Below, one piece after another: positions 32,376-44,054 of a stretch of DNA of 64,000 nt; within the stretch, counting starts at the first letter, position 1, and each line of letters opens with the position of its first letter. A model generated the notes under the pieces. The model had not been told where the DNA came from, did not search any database, and saw only the letters and a list, made by a program, of their open reading frames with translations. Location of the stretch: the NCBI GenBank assembly GCA_001972305.1, contig BDDD01000060.1:210239-274238 (forward strand), given 5' to 3'. Position numbers and translations under genes: made by a program. This stretch comes from Cephalotus follicularis. Lineage: Eukaryota > Streptophyta > Magnoliopsida > Oxalidales > Cephalotaceae.

Positions 32376-33068
32376 TGTAACGCCCGGAAATTTCATGTAT
32401 TGTAATTTCACAATGTAATGTACTTTATTATGGGATCAATAAAATGATGGAATTTTTTTTCCTAATTTGATGATGTTTTCCCGAACTATGATGATGTTGA
32501 TGTTAAACCGATTATGTACTTAGAAGTGTGAGTACTTGGTCTGTACACTGGAGGCAGTCGACTGGCATGTAAGACCAGCCGACTGGATGGCTGCGTATGG
32601 GAGCAGTCGACTGGTGGGATGAACCAGGCGACTGGCCAACTATCGAGCCACCTGGCAACGAACTGCCAGGCGAGCAGCCGGCTGATGGGTGTGGACAGCC
32701 GACTGGATCGTGCAATGTTATGTTGCATGTGGCAGAAATCACATGCTACAACTGGAAGATGGAAGTGGATGCCATCTATGCTTCATGTAGCTAAAGGAAA
32801 GGATAAAGGGGACACCTGTGGATCATGCAAACTTCATGGGGCAGAGAAATTAGACCTGTGAGTGTGTGCATGCATGTGAATTTATATAAACTTTGTGGGT
32901 ATCACGTAGTATGGGATGCGTGATACATATTTAAATTCAGCTTATTTCGTGTTATTGCTTCCGCTACTGAAGATTTTGTTTATACGTTTTATCGCATGAG
33001 CTGAATTATGTTGTCTTGATTGCCTTACCGCTTTAATGTTGCCCTCTTGGAAAAAATGGGGTGTGACA
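32376..33068 (+). repeat. 5' LTR of F (693 bp, internally deleted)
   Basis: TGTAACGCCCGG to GGTGTGACA. It matches both ends of the 3' LTR, but at about 32880-32925 it replaces the 3' LTR segment from about 38295 to 39205 with a short unrelated stretch. The palindrome cluster at 32555-32705 is kept; the second cluster is lost. Confidence 0.93.
32555..32705. repeat. Palindrome cluster, arm type CAG-CTG, in F 5' LTR
   Basis: Six sites at 32555, 32576, 32604, 32625, 32675 and 32696: CAGTCGACTG or the variants CAGCCGACTG, CAGGCGACTG and CAGCCGGCTG. In element orientation the asymmetric form is CAGCCGACTG, opposite to A and B. Confidence 0.88.
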
Positions 33069-33071
33069 ACG

Positions 33072-33083
33072 TGGTATCAGAGC
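33072..33083 (+). promoter_or_regulatory. Primer binding site of F
   Basis: TGGTATCAGAGC, three bases after the LTR. Confidence 0.94.
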
Positions 33084-33179
33084 ATATTCCATATATGCTT
33101 AGATAGGATACTTTCCTTGGCAATCAATAAATTATTTTCCTAAAGTCGTGACTAACCGTCATCCTTCTTATAGGAACAA

Positions 33180-33776
33180 ATGGACCGAAGGAGAACGCGC
33201 ACTAGGGCTAGAGCTGCTGGTGCCAATGCCCCAGAGGAAGCAAATATGCTGCAAGGGATGAATGCTCCTTTGGATGAGAGAGATCCGATGGTTCGTATCG
33301 CAGATTACTTTCAACAGCAGATGGCCTTTAATATGGCTAATACGGAGGAATTGCGCCGAAATTATGGACAAGCACAACCTCAACACAGGGCTCCTGACCC
33401 GTACCCAGGGGAGGATGGTAATCAGTTTGGGAGGAACATTGAGAGATTCATGCGTCAGAATCCACCCAGCTTTCGGGGAGAGCTAGATGCTACCATCGCT
33501 GAGAGGTGGCTACAATACTTGGAGAAAATCTTTGAAGTAATGGACTGTACAGACGAACAGAAATTGAAGTTTGCCGTGTACCGTCTATGGGGAGAGGCCA
33601 CTCACTGGTGGGAGATGGTCAAAGCGAGGTGGGAGTCAACTGGACTCGATGCTACATGGGAGAGATTCCAGACAGAGTTCCTCGATTCCTATGTACCCCG
33701 GGTTGAGCAAGAACGGAGGGAGACAGAGCTTCTTCAATTACGTCAATGGGAGATGACTGTGGCCGAGTACTAGGCC
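33180..33776 (+). pseudogene. gag: Element F gag N-terminus and capsid
   Basis: MDRRRTRTRARAAG start after CTTATAGGAACAA. The capsid part is one frame (FQQQMAFNMANTEELRR, PPSFRGELDATIAERW, FAVYRLWGEATHWWEMVKARW, ELLQLRQWEMTVAEY) to a TAG at about 33771, where C reads CAG (Gln). Apart from this single CAG-to-TAG change the capsid is open and is the reference for the broken gag in C. Confidence 0.9.
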
Positions 33777-33782
33777 AGGTTT

Positions 33783-35918
33783 ATGGAGCTAGCCAGACAT
33801 TCACCTTATCTGGTAGCCGATGAACTGAAAAAGATACGGAGATTTCTGAGGGGTTTGCGACCGGATTTTTGGTCAAGGATTAGGGCTATGGAGCTGGGTA
33901 CTTTTTCGGAGGTCGCTCAAAAAGCGAGGCTGCTGGAAAGCATATCCAGTGAGGACCGAGCAGAGAGGGCCCGAGCACAACAAAATAAACAGAGCCCGAC
34001 AAGACCAGCTTCTTCAAAATGGCAAGGCAGTGGTTCTCCGACGAAATCATCAAAGAACAGATCTGGACAGACTGCCACACGGGGTACTCCTAGCCAAGGG
34101 AGTAATGCCGGAACTAGAGCTTGCTATCACTGTGGTCGTAAAGGCCACTTACAGAATGATTGCTGGAGGATGAACGGACTGTGTTTGAGGTGTGGGGCAT
34201 CTGGCCATTCCGTAAGAGATTGCCTGAAGAGTCAGGCTACAGCACCTATTGGACCAGCTAGTAGCAGCGGGGCCGCAGCGGGGCCTTCACAGGGAAGGGA
34301 CACCGGCAAGGGCATTGCGAAAGGTAGAGTTTTTACCCTTTCACAGACAGAGGTTCCGGAGTCTACCTTAGTCGTTGGAGGTACACTGTATATTTATGGT
34401 TTTTCTGCTAGAGTGTTGATGGACCCTGGAGCATCACATTCTTTTATTTCTTCACAATTTGTATCACACTTAGATGTAACACCGAACCATATGCCATACA
34501 CCTTGGATGTGAGCACACCTGCTGGAGTTTCAATGTATGTAGATACCGTATATAGGAATTGTGAGATATCTGTGGCAAGCATTCCCTTGTATGCGGATTT
34601 GATAGTATTGCCCATCCTTGACTTTGATGTTATTTTAGGGATGGATTGGCTATCAGCACATCATGCTTACATGGACTGTTACAGCAAGACGGTTGATTTC
34701 CGTCTGCCCGATGGTACCTTTTTCCAGGTTAAGGGAGATAAGGGGTTTTCCACACCAGTTATATCCTTTATCCGTGCGTCGAAGTATCTCGAGAAAGGAT
34801 GCGAAGGATATCTCGCTTATGTAATTGACCGGAGGAAAGAGAAGAGTTTGAGCCTGGAGGAGATCCTAGTGGTGTGTGAATTTTCATATGTATTTCCTGA
34901 TGACTTGGGATCTTTGCCACCAAAGAGGAATATGGAGTTTGTTATCTATCTTATACCAGGTACAGCTCCTATTTCTAAAGCACCATACAGAATGGCTCCT
35001 GCAGAATTGAGGGAACTAAAATTGCAGTTACAGGATCTGATCGATAAGGGTTTTATTCGACCTAGTGTTTCTCCGTGGGGTGCGCCTGTACTGTTTGTCA
35101 AGAAGAAGGATGGGTCGATGAGGCTCTGCATCGACTACAGAATGTTGAATAAGGCAACTATCAAGAACAAGTATCCTTTGCCGCACATCGAGGATTTGTT
35201 CGACCAGCTGCAAGGAGCGAGAGTATTCTCGAAACTTGATTTGAGGTCAGGCTATCACCAGTTGAGGGTGAGGGAAGGAGATATTGAGAAGACTGCTTTC
35301 CGAACAAGGTATGGTCACTACGAGTTCCTTGTAATGCCTTTTGGTGTTACCAATGCACCGGTTGCGTTCATGTCGTTGATGAACGATGTGTTTCGACCGT
35401 ACCTGGACCAGTTCGTCGTTGTGTTTACTGACGACGTACTAGTGTACTCAAGGAGTGAGGAGGAGCATGCTTTCCATATGAGGTTGGTTATGCAGATTCT
35501 CCAAGAGCAGCAGCTGTACGCCAAATTCAGTAAGTATGAATTTTGGCTTGACCGTGTGATCTTTCTTGGTCACATAGTATCTGGAGAAGGTTTGGCGGTG
35601 GATCCGTCGAAGACAGAGGTGGTACGAGGTTGGCCACAGTCGAAGAACGTGACAGAGGTACGCAGTTTTCTTGGCTTGGCGGGGCATTACAGGAGGTTTA
35701 TCCAGAACTTTTCAAGGATAGCCGAGCCCTTGACTAGACTGACCCAGAAGGAGACCTTGTTTGTCTGGGATGAAGATTGTGAAGCTAGTTTTCGTGAACT
35801 GAAGGATCGGTTGGTTTTCGCTCCTGTCTTGGCATTAACCGAGGGTAATGAGGGCTTTGCAGTCTATAGTGATACATCGGGTAAGGGCTTGGGGTTGCAT
35901 GTTGATGCAACGAGGTAG
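33783..35918 (+). pseudogene. Element F gag C-terminus, protease, RT and start of RNase H
   Basis: 711 codons. Two intact zinc knuckles ([14 protein letters not shown] and [14 protein letters not shown]). The protease active site reads DPG instead of DSG (LMDPGASHS), which should inactivate it. RT has [10 protein letters not shown] and FTDDVLVYS (both Asp kept). RNase H begins ([11 protein letters not shown]), then one extra base near 35895 shifts the frame and a stop follows. Upstream it is continuous with the capsid apart from the TAG at about 33771. Confidence 0.9.
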
Positions 35919-36408
35919 AGTGATAGCTTATGCTTCGCGGAAGCTAAAGCCATACGAAGAGAATTACCCGACTCATGATCTTGAACTGGCAGCTATTATC
36001 TTTGCTCCTCAGAAATGGAGACACTACTTGTATAGAGCTCAGTTTGAGATCTTTACCGATCATAAGAGTTTGAGGTACCTATTTTTCCAGGACACGCTGA
36101 ACATGAGACAGCGCAGGTGGGTAGAGTTCTTTAATGATTATGACTGCAGTATCCAATACCACCCGGGGAAAGCGAATGTAGTCGCTGATGCCTTGAGCTG
36201 CAAGGATATGGTTGCCAGTACAATGGTGTCGCAATGGAAGATGTTAGAAGACTTCCAAGATTGGTCTCCGTTTAATCAGTCACCGGGGATCTTCGTGGCC
36301 GACATGCGGGTCCAGCCAGTGTTACTGGATCACATCAGGGATGCACAACCACACAATCCGGAGTTGCAACGAATTCGGGAGAACCTGGACTCAGAATCTG
36401 ATTTTTGA
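35895..36408 (+). pseudogene. Element F RNase H remainder
   Basis: In the shifted frame: [38 protein letters not shown] and NVVADALSC, ending at a TGA after ESDF (36406-36408). Completes the RNase H domain of F. Confidence 0.88.
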
Positions 36409-37743
36409 GTACATGTTGATGGTCTTCTGGGATATCGAGGACGTGTGTGTCTCCCAAATGAACCAGGGTTGAAGAATGAGTTGCTTCGCGGGGCTCATAA
36501 ATCCTTGTACAGTATTCATCCTGGTAGCACCAAAATGTACCAAGATATGAAGAGGACTTACTGGTGGCCTGGCATGAAGCTCGAAATTGCATAATATGTC
36601 GCGAAGTGTTTGACTTGCCAGAGGGTCAAGGCCGAACACCAGAGACCGGTAGGATTGTTGCAGTCATTACCAGTGGCAGAGTGGAAATGGGAACACATCA
36701 CGATGGACTTTGTTTCTGGATTTCCACTGACTAGACATTGTCATAATGCCATGTGGGTTATTGTTGATAGACTCACCAAATCAGCACACTTTCTGCCTAC
36801 ACATGTCACTGATTCTGCGAGCAAGTTGGCTCGATTATACGTGAAGGAGATTATGAGACTGCACGGTGTTCCGGTGAGCATCGTTTGTTATAGGGATTCG
36901 ATCTTCACTTCCAACTTTTGGAAGAGGTTTCAGACAGCTTTCGCTACAAAACTGAACCTGAGTACTGCCTTCCACCCTCAGACCGATGGGCAGTCTGAGC
37001 GTACCATCCAGACCTTGGAGGACATGCTACGGGCTTGCATTATTGATTTTGCTGGTACTTGGGAGGATCACATTCCTCTGATAGAGTTCTCTTATAATAA
37101 CAGCTATCATTCCAGTATCGGCATGGCACCGTTTGAAGCACTGTATAGGAGGAAGTGCAGGTCTCCGGTATGTTGGGATGAGGTCGGGGAGCGACCTTTA
37201 CTCGGGACTGAGTTATTGGAGGAAACTTTGGAAAAGATCAGGATGATCAAGAAGAAGCTGCTTGCTGCCCAGAGCCGGCAGAAGAGCTATACGGACAGTG
37301 TCAAGATGAGGCCTTTGACCTTCAGTGTGGGTAATCATGTGTTCTTAAAGGTTTCACCATGGAAGGGCATGCAAAGGTTTGGGAGAAAGGGAAAATTAGC
37401 TCCCCGCTACATCGGTCCCTTCAAGGTTTTGCAGAGAGTCGGGGAGGTAGCCTACCAGCTTGCCTTACCTGCTGCACTATCAAACGTGCACGACGTCTTC
37501 CATGTATCCATGCTGAGGAGATATATTCCGAATCCGTCACATGTCCTGGATTATGATACTTTTCCGTTGCAAGATGATCTATCATGTGAGGAGTTGCCTG
37601 TGCGGATTCTTGATTGGAAGACGCAGGTTTTGAGAAACCGAACAATCCCTATGGTCAAGGTTCAATGGCAGTTCCACCAACCTGATGAAGCAACTTGGGA
37701 AAATGAGGAGGATATCCGAGGAGGCTACCCACACTTGTTCTAG
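36409..37743 (+). pseudogene. Element F integrase with chromodomain-like tail
   Basis: The zinc finger region ([17 protein letters not shown]) is followed by a stop (TAA, about 36593) before KCLTC. From 36610 the rest is open: MDFVSGF, VCYRDSIFTS (the second catalytic Asp is in YRD, with the preceding D changed to Y), [24 protein letters not shown], and a tail with VKVQWQFHQPDEATWE...YPHLF. One stop and one altered core residue; otherwise well kept. Confidence 0.88.
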
Positions 37744-37775
37744 TCTCGTTGAATTTCGAGGATGAAATTATTTTG

Positions 37776-37788
37776 AAGGAGGGGTGGA
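37776..37788 (+). promoter_or_regulatory. Polypurine tract of F
   Basis: AAGGAGGGGTGGA, identical to that of C, abutting the 3' LTR. Confidence 0.92.
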
Positions 37789-37967
37789 TGTAACGCCCGG
37801 AAATTTCATGTATTGTAATTTCACAATATAATGTACTTTATTATGGGATCAATAAAATGATGGATTTTTTTCTCCTAATTTGATGATCTTTTCCCGAACT
37901 ATGATGATGTTGCTGTTAAACTGATTATGTACTTAGAAGTGTGATTACTTGGTATGTACACTGGAGG

Positions 37968-38118
37968 CAGTCGACTGGCACGTAAGACCAGCCGACTGGA
38001 TGGCTGCGTATGGGAGCAGCCAACTGGTGGGATGAACCAGGCGACTGGCCAACCGTCGAGCCACCTGGCAACGAACTGCCAGGCTAGCAGCCGGCTGCTG
38101 GGTGTGGACAGCCGACTG
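37968..38118. repeat. Palindrome cluster, first in F 3' LTR
   Basis: Six sites matching those at 32555-32705; one has CAGCCAACTG, a CpG change. Confidence 0.88.
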
Positions 38119-38970
38119 GATCGTGCTCTGTTATGTTGCATGTGGCAGAAATCACATGCTACAATTGACAGATGGAAATGGATGCCATTTGTGCTTCATG
38201 CAGCTAAAGGAAAGGATAAAGGGGACACCTGTGGATCATGCAAACTTCATGGGGCAGAGAAATTAGACCTGTGAGTGTGTGCATGCATGTGAATTAGGGA
38301 GTGTGGCATTTAGTGCCATGTGAGGGAGCTAGGTGAGAAGGGAAGAGAAAAGCCTCTGCATAAAACACCTCTCCTCACTTCTCTCGTCCAGGTACTGGGA
38401 GGCCAAAGAACCAAAGGAAATAGTAGAGAAAAACATAAAGAAGAGAGGGAAGAAGAGTGTTTTTCCATTATTGAAGCTTGGAGCTTGGGTTGGAGCTGTT
38501 GGGCTGTTCTTGGAGCTGCTGGGCTTAGAGTTGGAGCTTCTGGGGAGCTCAAAACATCTCTGTTGGAAAACAAAGAGGTGGACTTACAGATTCCTAACTT
38601 GGAATCAAAAGGTAGGGGAAATAGTAGAGAATTCTATGCATGCAATTTGAGTTTAAAAGTAATGATATTATAAATGAATGGTGTAGTTGTTTGGCTGAGG
38701 ATTTCTGCATTGATGTCGTGGTTACTGTTAATAAATAACCGGACATGCACACTGAATTTTGGATGGAGTTTTGGATTGGTTTTCATGCAATACCATGTTT
38801 TGGTTTCATTTGAATTACAATGAAAACGTAGAATAATGCATGATTTGAGTTGTGTTTTAGACCAGGATATGACTACTGATGATATTCTGTGACATGAATA
38901 TGTGTGGAATGGTTTCAATTGCTTGTTGAATGGATTTAGAAGTGAATTACTTGTACTGTCCAGCCCAGAA

Positions 38971-39164
38971 CAGCCGACTGTTTAAGTAAAACAGTCGACT
39001 ACTCAATCATCCAGCCGACTATCAAGTAAGAACAGTAGACTGTGCATGCGTTTTTGCCCACAACAGTCGACTGTCGAAGGAAGACAGCCGACTACTGATT
39101 ACTCGTGTTGAACAAGTCGACTGACTCAAGGATCCAGCCGACTGTTATGGAAAACAGTCGACTG
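38971..39164. repeat. Palindrome cluster, second in F 3' LTR (9 sites)
   Basis: Sites at 38971, 38992, 39012, 39033, 39064, 39085, 39114, 39135 and 39155, all CAG[T/C]CGACT[G/A] or one off. Absent from the 5' LTR, which lost this part. Confidence 0.9.
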
Positions 39165-39357
39165 TTACAGCAGAAATTGAACCTTTAGAGAAGGTGATAG
39201 GCCTAGGTTCTATTTAAATTCAGCTTATTTCGTGTTATTGCTTCCGCTACTGAAGATTTTTTTTATACGTTTTATCGCATGAGCTGAATTATGTTGTGTT
39301 GATTGCCTTACCGCTTTAATGTTGCCCTCTTGAAAAAAAATGGGGTGTGATAGTGTG

Positions 39358-42098
39358 TTATGTGTTATGAGAGAAGGAGATATTTTTAATGGGGTCTTCG
39401 GAAGCATGTGGGCTTGCTAAGGAAGCTTTGGCAGTTGGCAGTTGGGCAATCAGTCACTTCTGTCTTCTCACGTTGGAAGGAGCTTTGAGAGAGAGAGAGA
39501 GAGAGAGAGTTTCTTCTTCTTTTCTTCTTTTCTTCTTTTCTTCTTCTTCGATCTCCTTGAAGCTTTGTTCATCAGTTGAGGTTGGAACTTCCTTGCCCGT
39601 TTACGCGTCCAGCAGGTGAGTGTTCTCCTCAATACGTTATGATGCGTCACTTTGATAGTTCAGTAACGTCTGTGAGGCAGAGGAAGAGCTTCGTCACGGT
39701 TCTTATGCATGTGTGTGGATCATGCATGACCTCGAAACGTTTGATGATGGTAGCTAAGAGTTGTTGTGTATTGATCTTGCAAAGGAGGACCCAGGCGCGG
39801 AGTCTGCACAACAAGGAAGCTAGCCTGAGGAAGCTGTTGATACTAATGAGTGGGATGTTCCCTTTCTATCAATTGATACTGAGAGTTATTGCTTAATATG
39901 CCTGTTTATTTGATATCGTCTGACCAGGATTTCTTTTCCTATGGTCTTGTTGTTTATAGCATGTTTGAAATACTTTTTTCAAGCAGAGGACTCGATGTTG
40001 GGTTGAACTTGTTGTTTTCCCTTTTCTTGATTATGTATTTCATGCTTTCTTGATATCATGTGTTGTATTGCTTTGATATTGGTTACTGATAATTGGATAT
40101 GTATGAGGCTTGTTATGGCAGGCAGAGGAGTGGGCGTTCGATCCCAATTCCATTCAGTAGTGCCATTGTCTATGATGAATTGTTGGGTATGACTGCGCCT
40201 GGGTTCCATACACGAATCTGCTCATTTCGTTGGTCTATTACGTAATGATATGTGATGGCAGCCGAGGATCCGCTACTTTCCTAATGAAGCCATGATGGAG
40301 TCCTCAGACATGAGATTGCCGACCGAGATGGTCTAAGTGGTGATAGACTTACCTCTATGTCATGATAGACTTACCTCTAAGTCATAGTTCTCCTCGGTCA
40401 TCTCGTCAAGGGTAGAGCTGGGCGGTGATTCACGGGCCCCTTGGACGATATTAGCGCTATATGATTGCCTACGAGGGAGCTCCTTGATTAATGTTCATAT
40501 GGTGTAGTGCTGAACTCAAGATCGCCGATGAGGGTGTGCTTGTGTAGCCCTTCGATTGATGTTCATGTAGTGAGGTTCGCTAGATGTGTGATTGCCGAGG
40601 ATGGATTGCTCGCGTAGCCCTTCCATCGATGTTCATACGGTGCTCTGGAACTGGGTATCTATATGTGTATATGAGGGATGTGTAAAGTCCTGTAGCCCAT
40701 GACCACGTTGATGGATTTCAGCAAGAGGTGTTACTTGTGTTTGCCGAGGTGGTTCCGGCTATGGAAATGTTTGAGTATGATGTGTGCATGTGTGTGTGTG
40801 GAATTGCGCTTGTGATTGATACAGTACCGGTAGTCCTCTTAATAATTGTTGATCCTTAGAGTTTGATTGTTTGTTGATCCTCAGATCCTTGGCATATTTG
40901 TTATAACTTGTTGATATTATCTTTCCTTGAGGTTAGTCATTGAGTTTGGTAACTCTGACGTCTCCTCAGACTTTCGTTTATTATTGATATTCTTGCACAT
41001 TTTCACCTCTGCCTTGTTTTGTTGAGCAGTGGATATGGGGTGTACTCGGCCTAGTTGGGGCAGGGCACGTTTACCTTGTTCTTAGCACCCAGTGGTGGTG
41101 GGTTGCTTGGGAAGTTCCTCAATCTTACTCACTAGTCAGTTGGACTAATCCCCTCTCAATTTTGTGTGCAGACAAAGCAGGGTTGCAGAGTTATTGAGAT
41201 ACACTAAGAGAAAGAGTGTTAACTGAGGTAGACGTCTGACGCAACACCTGGATGTTGTGTGTCCTCGGCATTTTGTCTGAGGATCGTATATAAACCATTT
41301 GATGTTTTAGAGGCTTTTATGTTAGGAGATCTTAGCTTGTGGATGTTTGTTGTTTTTCGCTAAGTGTTTAGGATGCGGAGATAAGGAACGTGTTTGGAGT
41401 CGTCTGACTTTTGGCAGAGGAACGGGTCTCCTCAGCCCTGGCCTAGGTGGAACCATAGGAGATCCTCCTCGGGGCCTTAGGAGCTAACGGCACCTCTGCT
41501 GAGATGCCAGGGAAGGGATGGTGAGGTTCTTAGTTTAGGCAGACCCTAGGTTGACCTCTCAGCTCGGGTTAGTTTGACCTTAGAGTTGAAGTCTGGTGTC
41601 GTCCCCAGGTGTTGTCCTCGGACATAGCTCGCATACGTTAAGTAAGAGTTAAGGTTTTTCCTTAGTTTTACCCAACCTCCCAACCACTGGTCAGTAAGGT
41701 TCCTTGGGCTGTATTGAAGTGTGAACCCTGGTGGATCTTTTGTGTGATCGGGCATGGTGAGATGCTATCGTCTTAGAGTAAGTTGAACGTTAGAGGACCT
41801 AGGATGGTTGTCCTCTACAAGGCGTTTGCCCCCAGGCTTCTGAGTTAATTCCAGGCTTAATGTTAGTGTTATGTTGTCCTTTCTGTGCTCGGGCATTGTT
41901 TGTTTAATGCCTTAGAGTACGTGGTCGTTTGGAGAGTAGCGTTCTCCTCTGCAGCGCGTTTTGCATGTCGGCTTCCTTGGCTTGAGCGTTAAGCTTTGAG
42001 TGTTGGTGTTTTTGTAGTTAGGTTAGGGATCCAGGTGGAGGATCCTTCCTCCTGGCACGGCCATCCTCCGGCGGGGAGGTCAGGAACGGGGCGTGTCA
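39358..42098 (+). repeat. 5' LTR of E, second part
   Basis: Resumes after F and ends GGCGTGTCA. It contains a GA microsatellite (39487-39511), three diverged units of about 57-70 bp beginning GAT[T/C]GCC (40463, 40520, 40590), and many CCTCGG/CCGAGG motifs. Matches 47079-49909. Small open frames here are not genes. Confidence 0.92.
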
Positions 42099-42104
42099 GC
42101 TTTT

Positions 42105-42115
42105 TGGTATCAGAG
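42105..42115 (+). promoter_or_regulatory. Primer binding site of E
   Basis: TGGTATCAGAG, six bases after the LTR. Confidence 0.93.
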
Positions 42116-42227
42116 AAACAGGTTTAGTTTCCTTGTGTTTTTCTTTGGAGACTTTTGGGGGTATGCATTGCATGCATTTCATGTAGTATACTTGTTAGTA
42201 ATAACCTAACCTTGCATGTGAAGATAG

Positions 42228-43409
42228 ATGGTGCCTCGGCGTCAGGCCAGAGGACGTTGTCGGGATAGAGGATGAGAAACCTTCCCACCACTTGTGGATC
42301 AAGAACTGCCTCCTGTTGAACCTGGTGTGCAGGAAAACCCTGGAGTAGTTGGACAAGAGACTGGACTGGCGGTGGCAGCTGAGGTCCCAGTAGCACAGGT
42401 ACCTCCTCCGATAGGTACGGGTAATCATGTTGAGTGGATACAGTTTGCTACGATTATAGCACAAGCTTTGAGCGGTTCTCAACCTCAAGCTCTACCAGTT
42501 GACCGCCTGCAGCGTTTAGGCACTATGACTTTTGAGGGTACTGACGATCCAGCGGATGCAGAGGCATGGCTAAATCATCTCGAGATGATCTTTGTACAGA
42601 TGGGAGTTTCTGATGACTCACGCATTGGACTTGCAATCTTCTTGGTAAGGAAGAATGCTCTTCGATGATGGGAAGCTCTCCAGGCTAGGCATGTTGATGT
42701 TGCGGCGATCACTTGGGATGTTTTCAAACGAGAGTTTCACCAGTACTTCTTCCCATCTACCTTTGTGAAAGAGAAGAGGAGAGAGATTTTTCATTTGTGC
42801 CAGGGGAACAAGACTGTGACCCAGTATGAGTACCGTTTTTTGGAGTTGTCTCACTTTGCTCCGGTGTTGGTTGCTGACCAAGAGGAGAGGTGTGAGAAAT
42901 TCTTGGATGGGTTACGGCCTGAGGTGATACATACTATGGCAGCAACAAATTGGACTATCTTTGGAGATTTTATGGAATCTACCAAGAGAGTTGAGCAAAG
43001 CATCACAGAGCAGAGGAACCGGCAGGATAGAGGACAGAAGAGAGATGGACAGCAGGCTGCTCAAGAGGAGAGTTCCTCCCGAGGACAAGGAAAACAAAGG
43101 AAGCGTTTCTCCCACAAACAAGCCGACGGTGGAAACCAAGGACATGCCAAGTCCGTTGGGCAGGGGACGTTTTCTCCACATCAAATGAGTCCTCCTACAG
43201 CCAGTGGTGCGCAGCAGAGCACGCACCAGAGTTCATCAGTTTCTCAACAACCTCCAAGGTGCCAGAGGTGTGGTCGTTCTCACTTTGGCAACTGTAAGTC
43301 GGAGACTCGAGAATGTTTCCAGTGTGGCCAGGTTGGACACATCAAGATGAACTGTCCACAGGTTCATCAGACCTCAACGACGCCTGGACCAGCTGCTTCC
43401 AATAGATAA
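42228..43409 (+). pseudogene. Element E gag, broken
   Basis: MVPRRQARGRCRDRG, then TGA at 42273-42275 (CGA expected). The capsid follows (FEGTDDPADAEAWLNHLEMIF), with a stop at 42666 (TGG to TGA-like), then FKREFHQYFFPSTFVKEKRREIFHL and FLDGLRPEV. Two knuckles: a degenerate CQRCGRSHFGNC and an intact CFQCGQVGHIKMNC. TAA at 43407-43409. The DPADAEAWL type of capsid separates it from the gags of A/B and C/F. Confidence 0.9.
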
Positions 43410-43412
43410 TTT

Positions 43413-44054
43413 GTGGGAGCCAGAGGTGGAGCAATAGCTTCGCAAGTGGGTTCCTCCAAGGCCAGTGGTAGCCATCCGCAAGGCAGACCTGCAACAACCA
43501 CCATAGTTTATGCTCTGAACAGGGAAGATGCTCTCGGATCCGCGGACGTGGCTATAGGTAAGGCTCTTATCTTTGGCAGAGATGCCACGGTTTTGTTTGA
43601 CACGGGAGGCTCTTTATCTTTTGTTGCCCATGCATTTTGCATACATGCATGTGGTGAGTTGAGTTCTTTGGACGAAGAGATCGCTGTATCTGTTCCTATG
43701 GGCCACAGTTACCATGTAGAACGAGTCTACAGAGGTTGCGATATTACGATCAAAGGGCAAAGCTTTGTAGTTGACCTTATCACCTTCAAGATCAAGGATT
43801 TTGATGGCATCCTGGGCATGGATTGCCTGGTGAAGCACCGAGCAGTGGTGGAATGTTCGTGGAAGGTTATTTCCTTTCGTTTGCCCGACGAGTCAGGCAT
43901 GGAGTTAATCTGTGAGCAGTGCTTGACACCTCATAGGATAATCTCAGCTATGGTGGCATGTAAAACCTTGGGGAAGGGTGCGCAAGGATTCTTTGCTCAT
44001 GTGGTGGATACTCGAATGTCTGTGCCAGAGGTAAGGGACATACCCGTGGTGTGA
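43413..44054 (+). pseudogene. Element E protease
   Basis: VYALNREDAL leads into the protease with DTG kept (VLFDTGGSLSF) and ILGMDCLVKH. Open for 213 codons, to a TGA at 44052-44054 just before the RT domain. Confidence 0.88.

Larger units (their letters stand above)
32376..39352 (+). mobile_element. Element F: chromovirus related to C, inserted in the LTR of E
   Basis: Duplication GTGTT (32371-32375) / GTGTG (39353-39357). 5' LTR 32376-33068, primer site 33072-33083, gag from 33180, pol to 37743, polypurine tract 37776-37788, 3' LTR 37789-39352. Domain order and sequence are close to C without the duplication. Several stops and a frameshift are present, so it is not autonomous. The 5' LTR lacks about 900 bp that the 3' LTR has. 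Confidence 0.95.
37789..39352 (+). repeat. 3' LTR of F (1564 bp)
   Basis: TGTAACGCCCGG to GGTGTGATA (terminal CA changed to TA). It includes two palindrome clusters (37968-38118 and 38971-39164). Between them a TATA-like GCATAAAAC (about 38357) is followed by a CT-rich stretch that could be a transcription start area. Confidence 0.93.

Noticed and set aside
38310-38673. Overlapping frames of 87-117 codons in the F 3' LTR
   Set aside because: Within an LTR, mutually overlapping, absent from the 5' LTR, no conserved domain.
39487-39511. GA microsatellite as a regulatory element
   Set aside because: Much shorter in the matching place of the other E LTR (about 47214-47226), so an unstable simple repeat.
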